Origin: Isoetes taiwanensis | Taxonomy: Eukaryota > Streptophyta > Lycopodiopsida > Isoetales > Isoetaceae | DNA length: 64,000 bases | Direction of reading: 5' to 3' | Assembly: GCA_021234155.1 (NCBI GenBank) | Contig: JAJEKV010000035.1 | Coordinates: forward strand, 2,790,001 to 2,854,000 | Part shown: positions 42,430 to 54,478 of the stretch, one piece after another | How the letters are laid out: each line of letters begins with the position of its first letter | Numbering within the stretch: the stretch's first letter is position 1 | Translations under genes and position numbers: made by a program | Notes under the pieces: model-generated | Told to the model about the DNA's origin: nothing | Databases searched by the model: none | The model's input: the letters and a program-made list of their open reading frames with translations, nothing else

Positions 42430-45400
42430 TCAAAGCCTTCTTACCTCGATGAGCAAAGCGCAAAGCGAGTAATATGTTTGCACTTTGCATGCGGGAAAGT
42501 CATCCTATGACCATAAGCTTCTATATTAACTTCCAAAGGCGTTATTTCCTCTTTCAACTTACGCTTTTGGGATATACTAGCACTCCCAATGGTGGCGAAA
42601 GCATGGCCATCGATTTTCTTCCTCCTTCTTCAAATACTCCACCAAAGCCGAATTGTTAGGTAAATCAACCTTTGTAAAAGCTTAATAGCTTTTTTTCTTC
42701 TCGGATATCGTGTGTATAACGACTTGCATGTAGCATCGGCCGCGGTTCATAGCTCCTTCTAGCCTTAACAAAGGCTGCTTTTTGTAGTTATATCTTCTTG
42801 ACTTTCTTACTCAAATCGAAAGACTTCTAATGTGATTCATAATTACATTCAAGTTAACATCAAAGCAGTTAACTTCTTCCTTACTTTTGTGAACTATAGA
42901 ATATCTATGAGAATCTGCGGCCCGGAGATGCCCAATTCACCTTATAATTTTTGGATCAGCCAAAGCTTTGGGGGTGTTACGCCATACAAATGCCCTTGCA
43001 AATCGTGTCGAACTTCATTATTAGTAGGGCCATTCGGTAAACTTTTAAAGCGGATCATTGAACTTCGCTCAAAAGCCCGGCTTGATCTCTTTCACATTTA
43101 TCTTCCACGACCTTAGTGGTACCTGAAAAACGGATGAACTTCGCCGGTGATACCTCATGTGACTTGATTTGACTTCGGTTTCCTTCCTTCACACTCCACA
43201 TTCCTAAACTTCAGCAAATTCATCTTGTGTTCTTGCGGGCTTCCGGTGAAAAAGTAAAAAACAATAAAAAATAAGCACAAACAAGATTTACGAACAAAGG
43301 AAAAAGAAGCGAGCACAAAGAAAAACAAACATTTCGATCAAAGGAAAAAAAAGTAATGTGAGTACCTACGCCACGGCGTAGAACTCATGGTAGCGACCTC
43401 GAATTGTGCAAGAAAAAAGAGGTGGGTTCTTTGCTTTCGAAACTTCGTTCGGTCGATTGCCGGAGTGCAAGAGAAAGGATTATAGCGCGAAAATTGAAGC
43501 TCATGATTCCTTGAATCAGAGAGGGAATGATTCGCCGTGAGAAATGAACCGTCGATGCAGGTCGTCCGTCGGTACCGTCGATTGCACCGTCGGTGGCAGG
43601 TCCGTGTTAAGCTAATGAAGGTGCTAACAAGGTGCTGGAACTCCTAAAAGTTGGGTAGGTTAAGTAAAAACATATCCGATATGATTTTAACCACTTTGCT
43701 TGTTTGCAGCTGCTAAAGCATTGGATGGGAAGTATTGCGATGGAACAATCATACCATAACACGTTTTCAACATGTCGATCTATATTATAATTGTGTTGAC
43801 TTTCTTTATTCAATATTTGTACTATTATTTATTCAATATACTATTTATTATTTATTATTTATTTGTACTATTATATTTTACATTTCTCTTTTAACGACCC
43901 CTTGGTATATAGCAGCCAAGTTTATTTCCCCTATAGCCAAGGTTGTTTTTCTCACGAATTCACTTACTGGCTTTCAAACTTGTGGGGTGCTACATTCTAG
44001 GTAAATGAGGATGAAGCTAAGAGTTAAGTTCGTCTAATTGCATAAATATCAAATTATTCTGTTCTTATTAGGTTTAAAACTTCAATTTGGGTTTACAACT
44101 TTCATTATGTATGAAACATCCTCTTCTCATTAGGTTTATATCTTCAAATTCGGTTTACAACCTTGCTCTAAAAGAATAAGTTGCAGAACGAGTTTACTGG
44201 AAGTCTGGAAAAACATGTGCAGTATATGTGCTTAATAAATGCTATTGAAGATTTCTTAACCAAATGATACCAAGGATTGGGAATTTGCAAAAATATCTTT
44301 AACTAGACATGAATACATTTTCTTGACTAAGCTTTAACCAACAGCATCAAGTGTCATTTGTAGAAAAAATATTTAACCAAGCCGGAACACTACAATACAG
44401 AATCAACAAATAAGTAAGGCTTTTGCAGCAAAAACATCAAGCACCAAACGTTGGATACGACCACATTTGCAGCCCCGCTATCTGAAGCTTGAACCCCGGC
44501 CCGACCACGTACACCGATGGCTATGGCGGTGGCCTTCTCTAAAATGTCTATGGTCAAAAATTATTTGTAATTCAATGAACGGCCAAGATGAGTGCCTCGA
44601 CGTCGAAGAATATGCCAAAGAATCGACCCAATAATAATTATATATGTTCAGATAAGAAGATTTGTATTATTTGTTAAGATCTAATTGCTTGGAGAATGTT
44701 CTAACTTGAGGTTGTAAGATACCATGTATAAAGTCCAACAAAAAAGAGTTGCAATTTAACATTAGTTTGTTAGACCAGAACTATGTGCAAGTTACTTTGC
44801 AATTCATGCGTTAAACGACAACATAACAACTGACAAATAGAAGAAATTTATCGAGGCCGCCCCGAACATTTCTTTTATCCAACTTGCTGCAAAAGAGGTT
44901 TTATGTTAATTCAAGAGAATCTCAGTTCTGGATATGATAAAAGTAACTGAAAATGTTCAATCTTGCAATTCGAACTTCCATATTTGCCAGAATATTCAGA
45001 AGCAGTGTGAAAACTCTAATCGAATATAAACTCTCTTTCTTGCTAGCCCCCCTTCCCCCTCCAATTTTTTTTTCTCTCGTGCTCATCAAAATGATCCATG
45101 CTTGCAATTTTTTAATATTCTACCTCCATTCATGTGTCGTCATAGCTTTGATTCTTCGCCCCTACCACCTACAATTTTATATCAAGCCTTGGCAATTGCC
45201 GAAAATTAGCAAAGGTAGCTGAATACTAATTGAATAAATTGGCCACTTTAAGATTTAGCCACTTTGATTCTGGTTAAGAAGGACTGAAATTTGCAATCAA
45301 GATGTTTTATATCTAGTGGAATTAGAAGCTTCAAGCTATACTACCTGGAGGATTCCATTCTGTGAGATTCTAATACCTGGAGGAATCCCTTTTGTATTGC

Positions 45401-45774
45401 ATCTCGTCTCAGTTTATGTTTAGGTGGTACACATGATGGGTTCTCTATCTGCATTGATTCATTTAAGCATCAAACACTTCAAAGCACTCGGCCTTCATTA
45501 CAGTGAGGAATGCTCTACTTGCATTTGAAATGATGTTGTTGGTCTTCTTCTTCTTCAATCAAGAACTATTTTTAACATAAGTGGCACATCATATTTGTTC
45601 TTTGCTTTTAATTTTCTTCGTTTAAAGTCACTGCACTCTCCTGTATTTTTAACTCCACAATTCATTGAACACCATATCGAATGATTTATTGTGGTGGACC
45701 TGCATCTTTTATCTGTCTACTTATCATATTTATGGGAAAGCTTTAAAACATGCATAGTAAGTAATATGTTGTAC
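42430..45774. other. No gene recognised
   Basis: AT-rich, with a GC-richer, ACCGTCG-repeat patch near 43555-43600. Short ORFs (e.g. 42832-43116) have no recognisable domain. Confidence 0.4.
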
Positions 45775-45953
45775 CTGCATCCCTTTCCCATTCAATTGCT
45801 TAACTGCAACTTGAATCTTCGTATCCCCTACAGAATCTTTTAGATTTACGCCATCCTTTATATACAGAGCCAAAGCCCCCTTCTCCTATTTTATTGGAGT
45901 GGTGGAAGTTTTTTTTGCAACTTTCAGCTCAGAAAGTCTGAAAACACGAAGAT
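45775..45953 (-). pseudogene. Single exon of an RLCK-type kinase (subdomains I-II)
   Basis: The minus strand reads LRVFRLSELKVA, then (shifted) NFHHSNKIGEGGFGSVYKG, then (shifted) VNLKDSVGDTKIQVAVKQLN and GKGMQ, ending at a CAG before GTAC (45775/45774), a good splice donor. This is the N-lobe start of receptor-like cytoplasmic kinases of the PCRK type, with glycine loop and ATP-binding lysine (VAVK). Two small indels disrupt the frame. No further exons were recognised downstream (45000-45770), so it is a stray or decayed exon. Confidence 0.75.
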
Positions 45954-47190
45954 CTATACCTTACAGATGTGCTTGGGTAAGTATGGTCCTGTTCAAAGTT
46001 AGATCATCAACTCGAAGGTAATCTATTGAAGAGATTCCATATAAACTTTTGTGCCTCTAAGATTAGAATTCTCTCTCTTAAATTGAGAAAAATGATTGCA
46101 CTTTATATTCTGTTACTGCTTAACACTCACAAGCTTTGCATTTTTGCTACAACCTAAACCCTAGTGTCACATGAAATCTGAAAAATCTCACACATTTGAT
46201 CAATGAATAACCTACCAGAAGCACGGATAGTCTGATGCACTATAGAGAAATATCTCACCCGCCCACTAGAACTCAATCATTCACAAATGCGGCTAGATAT
46301 GGCCAGAACTGAGACCAACGGGGCCGAGATTTGGCATGAGCAAGGATTTGCATGGCCGAAATGCTTGGAAAATGGATGTCCTGCAGAGCCGCACAATAAG
46401 AGCTCTAGAAAATGGCATAGCCTTGAAATGGTAACCTAAGACCATAGCCTTGACTCGACGCCCTGAATCTGTGCATGCCATATTCTTTATCAGAGATTTG
46501 CCAAATTGTTTTAGCATGTATTCACGATTTCGGAAGGTTTGCCATTTGCCTTAAAAGTTGCCACCGGAAGGGGATCCATGCCCTGCCAGGGGCTATTGCG
46601 ATGGATCCAGCCGGTTCTCTTTTTTTTTTCTTTTTTTCCTTTTTTTTTTTATGCATGGCTACATGTTGACTTTTCTTACAAGCTGCTTGTTAGCTTTTCT
46701 TACAAGCATATAATTTATATGGTGCCTTGATGGTAGCAATATTTGGGACATGGTTAAACCCAAAACTATTTCTATCTGGTCAATTATTACCCATATAGGT
46801 AGAATGGCCATTGGATATCTTTGTCCTCGTACTGTATCCAGTCTGCATCTAGTCTGCACAGCTTCAAATGTTCCTAGAATGGGACCTGTATACTCACAGA
46901 TTTATGGCCCGTATCTATATGTATAGATAAGCTTTATTGGCTAAGGCCATTGCTTAACCATTATAGCTCTCTATGAGGTAATGGGATGACCATACTGCTG
47001 AACCATTGGAATTTTTAGATTACTCATATACTTGATGTATTTGTTCCTTTCTACACTAGTTGCTACTTAGCATACCTTATACTAAGCATGTATTCCTCTC
47101 AAGCCTTATGGTGGTGACCGTTATAATGGTGGTGGTTCTAAGTTCACATTTCATATGGGCCAAAGCATAGTCTTAAAAGCTATTATCTGT
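45954..47190. other. No gene recognised
   Basis: AT-rich with a T-run near 46620-46650. Short ORFs only. Confidence 0.45.
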
Positions 47191-47193
47191 ATA

Positions 47194-49100
47194 GGAAGGA
47201 AGGAAGGAAGGTATTTTTATCGTCCACGGAGACCAATCGGTCTATGGGACCCAATACAAAAGCGCAGCAAGCGGATTACTACCCGGATTAAAAAACCCCC
47301 GCCCCGAAGGGTTTTCGAGGGAAAAACCGTGGCAGCAATCAGCCTGCTGACAAACTGTTCCAATATACGAAATGCAAAAACACACAAATATATACACTCA
47401 TGTACCGTACCCATAGTGCCTGATCAGCGGGCAGCCAGGCGGGGGCAAAGGTGGGCTCGCAGATCCAGTACCTCCTGAATGTACGACCCCAGAGCACGTA
47501 CTGACGGTGTGTTCATCAGCAAATGTAGGGGCAAGTCCGGCCGTACTAAGGGAACGTATCTGGCCCGGATCTGACTGAATGCTGGGCAACTCTGGAAAGT
47601 GTGAGACTCATCCTCAATGGCACCCGCGTCTGACAGCACTGAGCACGGCTATGGCGGGGCTCCCAATCCACCTGCCTCGCCTCGATGTGAAGATGGTGGG
47701 CACCTCGTCGAATGGAGGCAATGAGCTCCCGCCGGGGTACCGGGGAACGCAGTAGAGCTGCGGGCCCGGGCAACAACGGTGTTGATGTGCTCCTTGTAAT
47801 GGGCCGTCTTGACCTGCTCTAGAGCCGGGATCCCGTGAGCTTGCCAAGGAAGCAAGCGTCCTGTGCATTCTCGCAGTCGTCACGCGCTCTCAGGTCCACT
47901 GCGACGATTCTGCGCGCTCATTGACGCTCCATCGGCGAACCAGCGATCTCTTACCCCTCCAATAAAGGCCTCGTTTGCGGGCGGGGCCCATTGCCCTGCC
48001 AGAAGCCGGTCGCGGGGAGCCGAAAGCATCACCCATATTAACCACTTTACGAAAAATAGACGATGTGTCTATCAAGGGCTGCCATTTGAAGCAAGAATCG
48101 ATTTCCTCTGGCCAGATCGATGGGGGTGAAGGTTTCACCCAAGTGCGCGTGCTACGAAGGATGTGCTCGACCCGACCAAACAGATGTGACCGGGATGGCC
48201 CCAATCATAGAGCTCTACGGTGGATGTTGTTACGTATGGCATAAAGCGCTTTCCACCGCATCACCCATAGCGGATGGACGCCTCCCAACCCAACCGGGCG
48301 AGGGGGGGAACTCCACCCCTAGGTACTTGTAGGTGGGCATGACCTCCACGAGCCCCCCCGATATGTGAGTGCGTGGAGGCGTGGGGTGGCGTGAAGAGGA
48401 TATGAGAACCATCCGGTCTTGGCAACATTCACGCGCATGTCGTAGCTGGCGGGAATGTGTCTAGGGCATCCGGATGAGGATCGCATAGCGGGGTGTGGGC
48501 GGAAGGTCAACATCGTCCACATATATGAGTGGCGGATGACCTGGTGCAAAGGCGTATGCCATCCCCCATGCTCGGTAAAGCCGGGGCTCTAACCGGTCAA
48601 TGTAGAGGCCAAAAAAGTGTTGGTGAGGGGCTGCCCTCGGGGACCCGCATTACCGGTGAATGCTTGCCCGTCGACGCATCTTGCCAAAACAACTCTCATA
48701 CAACTTCCGTATATGGCATTACGCACAGGCAGCGGCAGCCTGGTTGGCTTGACGGCCTAGCCTATAGCTTTTCAGGGGGCCATTATCAAAAGCCTTTGAA
48801 GTCCACAAAGCAACAATACAAGTCCTGCCGATGGTTTTGGCTGTCTTCAATCGGTGCCGTTGATGTAAAGATATGGTCAATCGTTGAGTGGCGGGTCTAA
48901 AGCGCTTGTGTGAGGGGCTCGCGACATCTGGCGCGCCTCTGCCCTGGATCAATTTGCTTTCGAGAATGCCGATAGCGGTTTGGCAAAATCTTGAAGCCCG
49001 ACCATGATCGTCCGATAATTGGGGCCATGGATATGTAGACCATTGGTTAGCAATTAGAGTATATTTGTGAAATGAGGTTCGGATGCACACCTTAAATGTG
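47194..49100 (-). pseudogene. 5'-truncated LINE, same family as 18320-21637
   Basis: From the 3' end: four GGAA repeats (47194-47211), the terminal stem-loop (47222-47250), the AAAACCC/GGGGTTTT 3' UTR hairpin (about 47285-47310), then C-terminal coding with AIEDESHTFQSCPAFSQIR (minus, near 47600). The reverse-transcriptase active site reads YVDD (minus, near 48515) and is followed by DMRVNVAKTG (near 48440). An ALWTSKAFDNGP segment (near 48800) matches the conserved KAFDTVP block. Frameshifts are frequent and the endonuclease is absent; the 5' edge near 49100 is approximate. Confidence 0.85.
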
Positions 49101-49554
49101 GGGAGACATCTTGCTCCAAAACGTCTAAGGGGTTTTCTTTAAGCAATGTGCTGATGAACTATAGGCTGGCAAGGGTATATAAAATAGAAAGTTTTAATTT
49201 GGCATAATCCTAAATATTTACTTTGGTTCCTTTTGAACTCTGTGCCAGACCTTAGAAATAATTCTTATCATAAAAATACAGGCCGGAATAGATCGAACCC
49301 CAAGACTTAGGGTTTCTCCACACCATGGTTATGATCAGCATTTATGTTTGGAGGCGATCTTGGAACCTGACACATTCTTTCACAGATATTCTAGTTGGAT
49401 AGTCCCCCCAAAAATCTTTGCATGCCGTAATGAAGGAATTTTACGTTGACTGGTTCTCCCGGGCAAAGTTTCCCTTGGACGTTTTTTGCTCAAGAACACT
49501 GCAATTACTTCATATTTCTGATAAGGGAATTGTTGTGGCGCCGTTAGAAGCAAT

Positions 49555-49758
49555 TTCAGCATTTTGCATGCAAAAAACAGGGTTGGACGGCATTACAAGA
49601 TGGATGGCTATGGCAATCGTGGAAAGTTTGGGAGTGGTAGCCATCCACCCAGTAAGAAATTTTGTGGCCCTTTTAAGCATGGCCATGCAGATCCATCTCA
49701 ATCTGTGCCAGAAACTCAAACTGAAGATGATATGGGATCTGACACTGAAGATAATCAG
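49555..49758 (+). other. Candidate host exon
   Basis: Between a TGCAAAAAACAG acceptor-like edge (49578) and a CAG before GTATTTT (49758) one frame encodes GRHYKMDGYGNRGKFGSG, then HPPSKKFCGPFKHGHADPSQ and an acidic TEDDMGSDTED end. Low complexity but coding-like; I do not recognise it. The overlapping 124-codon frame at 49418-49792 is an alternative. Confidence 0.3.
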
Positions 49759-49792
49759 GTATTTTAGTGCTTTATTGTGTTTGGATAGCTAA

Positions 49793-50240
49793 ATGGCCAT
49801 ATAGTAGAGTTGCAAGAGCACCGGTATTGATGCAATAGCTCTGTTAAAAGGCTGAAGATTGCCACTTGCTTGCTGATTTTGGGTTTCTGATTAAATAAAG
49901 CCAACTTAGGCAATGGATTTTTCAGGAAAAATATGAACTTCTAGTTAAAAGATTCTTGAATGCTGCTTGGGTTGAACTAGATCATAGGGATATATTCTGC
50001 AAATTAATAGATGGATACATTCTGCTTTAAGATAGGTTGTGAGCATAAATTGTATAAACTAGGGATCCAATGATTTAATAGCAGAGGAAAGCTATTTGCT
50101 GTTGATCTTATGTAAATCCAAAGAGTGAGAACAAGGGAGGTAAATTGCTGCATTATGCAGACTTAACTCTAGTTTGTATTGGATATTTGATCAGCGAAAT
50201 GAGCTTTAACATTATGTTATTGCTACAAATAGATCTGAGC
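49793..50240. other. No gene recognised
   Basis: AT-rich spacer between the candidate exon and the LINE 3' end. Confidence 0.5.
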
Positions 50241-50245
50241 TTTGA

Positions 50246-52476
50246 TAGAATAGAATAGAATAGAATATACATTAACGTCCCTCAGGCCGTTAGGCCCCCG
50301 GACTTGTGTAGCATCCTGCGAGCCCCCAAAAGGTGCTGCCAGCAAACGGATGCATAGGTTTATGTAGCCATCTAGCGGGCTTCTCTTGTTCTTTGTAATA
50401 CCCGCATCGTGCTTATAACTGGCTTCTTGGCCATACACAATGCATCGTTATAAACAGTTTTGAACTGTACTTTGTGGGCCTCTCTGATTCGCCTCAACAG
50501 TGCTTATCAGATTATTAGCCCTCTCTCTTTGTGCACCCCCCGGTGTCTTATTATCATCTCCTTTATAGCTCTCGCTACATCTGTGAGTGTCTCTTCTTTG
50601 TCCATCAGTGCTGGGAGTGGGAGGTCCCACCTGACCTTGTTAAATTTGGACCTTATGTCTGTGTACACCGAGCATTCCTTGACCATATGTGCTTCGTCCT
50701 CTATTTTTCCTGAGTCACATATTCTATATATTCGTTCTGCTCTATCTATTTTTCTCCATCTATCTTTCTCAATTCGAAGATCGTGGCTCCCCATTCTGAA
50801 CCTAGCCAGCGTTCCTCTGTTGCTCCTGTTCAACACGTTGCTTTTGTATGTGATATGTCCTATCTGTCCCCCTGGGTTGAAGGCTCCCAATAGCCAGTCC
50901 GTTTTAGGTCTCGTGTGCTGTGTTAGCCAGCTCCTCATTGCTTTAACTGTCCATTCTTCGTCCCATCCATCCGCTTGTATAATTTGGCTTAGCTGCATTC
51001 CCATGTTTGCCGTCCACTTCGCGACTTCGTTAAACCATCCCTTGCCTGTTACTATGTGTTGCTTTGCTGATTCATCTATTGCCAGTGATGATAGTTTGTC
51101 CTCTTTTCCATAACTATTGTCCTTTATTAGGTACCTGATTGTTCTTTCCCACGCTCTCACTTCCATTGGCTTTTCCCCTGTTTCATATATGATTGTTTCT
51201 AGTGATGTACATGCCTTCACCTGGAATTCCTGTCCATGCCATTGCCTCAGTATGCCTTCCTGCTTTTCCCATTTTTTCTCTGATAACCCTGGCCCCCACG
51301 TCTCCCATCCGTACAGTTGTGTTGATGCTACTAATGTGCTAAATAGATATGTTTTGATTTCCCAGTTTGTGATCCTATTGTTGTTACAGTAATTCATCAT
51401 GATGTAATAATTGCCTATCGCTGCTTGGAATCTGTTGTCTGCACCCTTTGACCACTTCCCCCCTCCATGTGTGTCATATCCCAAGTACCTATACCCTGTG
51501 GTTTCCTCTAGCTCCTGCCCCTTATATCTAAATGGCTTGTGTTTTGCCTTTGTACCGAAGGTCACTATTTTTGTTTTGTCCATGTTGACTGTCAGTCCTG
51601 TCTCCAAACAAAACTCTTCTAATATCTCCAGCATTCTGTGCATTCCTTTGGCCTTGGTTGCCATCATACCTAGGTCATCCGCGTATAGCATTATTGGTAC
51701 TTTTGTTTTCCCTATCATTGGTGCTTCCCTGTCTCCCTCTCTTTCCTTGAAGAATTCCTGTAGCGCATCTATGTATATCCCAAATAGTGTGGGTGATAGT
51801 GGGCATCCTTGCTTTACTCCTGTGTCGCAATCTATGGCTTCCCCCTTTCCCTCCATCTTGGCATATACCTTTTGATATAACCTTGCAATTGATCCTACTA
51901 ACCCTTCTGGAGCTCTCAGTCCTATAAGTCTAAGTAGGAGTTTATCTCTGGGTACTGTGTCGAAGGCTTTTTTGAAGTCCACGAAGCATCATATGATTTT
52001 CTTGTTACTGTCCTTTGCCTGTTCTATCATTATCCTTAGAGTCACCAGATGGTCCGTGGTCGAGTATTCTGGTCGAAAACCAGCCTGACCTTGTGCTCTG
52101 AGTTTCCCTGTTTCTGCCCAGGTTTTCAGTTTTTCATCCAATGTCTTCCCGAACCATTTCGTGAATACTGAGCTGACCATGATGGTCCTATAGTTACTCG
52201 GTTCTTCTTTGTCTCCCCCTTTATGGAGCGGAATTACCTTATTAAACTGCCATCTCTCTGGTAGTCCTGAGTGCATACTTCATTGAATATTTCTGTTATG
52301 ATCCCTACTATCTGTGTTCCTACACATTTCAACATCTCCGCTGTTAGGCCATACAGATCCGGTGCCTTATTGTTTGCCATCTTGTTTAGTGCCCAAGTCA
52401 CCTCTTCCTTGGAAAAGGAAGGTTTGTGTCTACCTTCTGGAGCCAGGATTGGTTCCAGGATATAGAGGATAATCAT
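50246..52476 (-). mobile_element. LINE with long reverse-transcriptase ORF, 5' truncated
   Basis: The 3' end at 50246 carries four TAGAA units (plus strand), i.e. a TTCTA-type tail, then the terminal stem-loop (GTCC 50277-50280 with GGAC 50300-50303; GGCC 50285-50288 with GGCC 50293-50296). The body is occupied by the reverse-transcriptase ORF. The 5' end abuts an LTR remnant at about 52480; the endonuclease is missing. Confidence 0.85.
50507..52476 (-). pseudogene. LINE reverse transcriptase with C-terminal Cys/His domain
   Basis: The longest uninterrupted part (51982-50507, 491 codons) includes FVDFKKAFDTVPRDK, GVKQGCPLSPTLFGIYID, the active-site LYADD (51674-51685), GLTVNMDKTKIVTFG, GYRYLGYDTHGGG and thumb-like sequence. 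It ends with the LINE terminal domain: NRSNRGTLARFRMGSHDLRI, then YRICDSGKIEDEAHMVKECS. Upstream, in frame across one TGA (51989-51991), lie WQFNKVIPLHKGG, NYRTIMVSSVFTK and AGFRPEYSTTDH. One more frameshift near 52250 leads to VTWALNKMANNKAPD. It copies LINE RNA at the nick made by its endonuclease. Only two lesions separate this from a complete reverse-transcriptase domain, making it the best-preserved LINE here. The first codons after truncation are not a true start. Confidence 0.92.
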
Positions 52477-52479
52477 GTA

Positions 52480-53736
52480 TTTTTTAAGCGTACAAAGCAG
52501 GAGTTTATCCCTCCTGTCAGCACGTAACTGCTAACACGAGGCCATCTACCTATCATCAGGTTCTTGATGGTAGCAAGAACCTGACAGGAAAGAATAGACG
52601 TGTCATTCATTCTGTTTCCCTCGGGATCTACCTAGTTGCAGAAGCGTGTAAAACATAAGTACATATCATCACATAAAATACATATCCATCTCGAAGGGTG
52701 GCTCATCGCAACATAACATCAGAACACCAAATATCAGTAGCATCAACAAAGAAAGGAAATCCTATCCAAAGGCTCAGAATCATGGGGATCGACTGATGGC
52801 TTGGGCCTCCAGAAAACAATTCAGACGGAATTCATGGCAAATAGATTGGGTTGGGATAAGAACATGGTCATTGGGTAGTCCATTCCATCCGCCCCTCATG
52901 TGCATACTTTGCAGTTAGGCTGAAAAGTATTGGAGTTGTGACCGTAGCCTACTGGGTGCATAGTCAGAGGGACTACTCCTAGGTTGCATCTCTCCAGTCC
53001 CGATGAGGCAGGCAGGCAGTCCGGATGAGGCAGTCCTATGCACAGGCCGCAATTAATGGATGCTAAGGAGGTTATTCTAGGAGCATCATCTACAAAGGCT
53101 CTGGATCTCTACCCCCCTTTCCAATACACAAGAGGTGTGCACAAATATATACCATCATCATCCAAATGAACTTGAAAACACAGAACAACTTCTAATCTAT
53201 CTACCTAAACATACACAGTTAGGCTTGTCCGTAAGAGGCTGAGATCTGAGAATCGAGGTCTGCTAGGGTTGAGAAAAGATGCAAACTCGACTCAATGCCA
53301 GATTGCACGTCAGATCAATTACATACTAGATCTTTGGCTTGCTCCTAGTCCTCGAACAATATTCATACTTTTGGGTTGGCTTGAGATGATCAAGGCTCAG
53401 CAATATGCTTGGCAAAGTGAGCTTCACAGGTGCTAGCAGGTCGGAATGGATCTGGCGCAGGTGCAATGCAAGCTCTAGAGGCTGGAATCTGAAAAGGGGT
53501 ACTTTTAGGGTTCCAGACTCCTTTTACTATGACGCTTTTAGGGTTGGCATCTAAAGGGTCATTTAGGGTTATTGCCAAGTGGCAATGGTTATAGACATGT
53601 GTTAATGGTTCCAATGGTCATATTTCAGGGTGGAACTCTATACGGTTCCCTTGTACGTGTCGCTGGATTGACATATACCCATGACATGGTAGTATAATAT
53701 ACATATCCACACCATATATTATGCTGGAACGTTACA
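52480..53736 (-). repeat. LTR remnant related to 1530-3109
   Basis: In minus-strand sense it starts TGTAACGTTCC at 53736. Blocks in common with the LTR at 1530-3109, in the same order, include CTCCATCCGCCCCTC-like (near 52884), GGGACTACTCCTAGGTTGCA (near 52970) and TCTACCCCCCTTTCCAATAC (near 53110). The end nearer 52480 is lost where the LINE begins. No primer-binding site or internal region is attached, so it is a truncated or solo LTR. Confidence 0.75.
52557..52583. repeat. Perfect 10-bp stem hairpin
   Basis: CAGGTTCTTG (52557-52566) and CAAGAACCTG (52574-52583) are exact reverse complements around a 7-base loop, inside the LTR remnant. No T-run follows. Confidence 0.85.
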
Positions 53737-53739
53737 GTT

Positions 53740-54478
53740 GCTATTCGTTGAGATGGTTGAAATATGTCACTCTATCATGTAGTGATTGTTATATATATTT
53801 TATTAACACAAATTGACTAAGTTCATGAGATTGTATTGGTCATTTAGAGTTCTAATCAATTAAGAAAGGTGTAGAATATGGGTGTTCACAATGTTTGCCC
53901 TTACTTTAATGAACAGATTAAGGATTGCAAGACTTATGGCTATATATTTACATGCAATACCTTCAAAGGTTAAATTTGAAGGCGTGGTTAGGGGTCTTTT
54001 TTTATTGGTGGTGTACAATAAAGCAGTCCAAGACATAAGGTGCTGATTGCCCTTCAAGCCACCCTTCATTGCCCTTCCCTTGCCCTTCATTGCCCTTCAA
54101 AAAATACTGGGATGTTCTTTAGTTATGTATAACATAATGAGCATATTGGTAATGTGAAGCCCTGATCACACATATTACCTATGAAGGTGCTGATTTAGTG
54201 CTTGAATTTCGTTTTTTTGTACACCACTAGCAAAAAAACACCCTTAGGCGTTCCATTTTTGGAGACATCGCATGCGAGGGAGCACTTAGGGGCAAGGATT
54301 GTTAGAATAAAAAAATTATTTGATGCATTTTAGTTAGTTGATAGCAATGAGATTGATGTTTATGTTTATGCTGTTGTTTTTGAACATGCATGATGATTGC
54401 AGATGTAGAAAGTAAAGATATATATGTAGAGACAATGGAAAATAAACTTGAATTTGATGTTATCATGGGTAAGTATCC
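53740..54478. other. No gene recognised
   Basis: AT-rich. GCCCTTC repeats occur near 54045-54100. Confidence 0.5.

Noticed and set aside
50460-51113. 217-codon plus-strand ORF
   Set aside because: Antisense shadow of the LINE reverse-transcriptase frame.
52557-52583. Rho-independent terminator
   Set aside because: No T-run follows and the context is a plant LTR.
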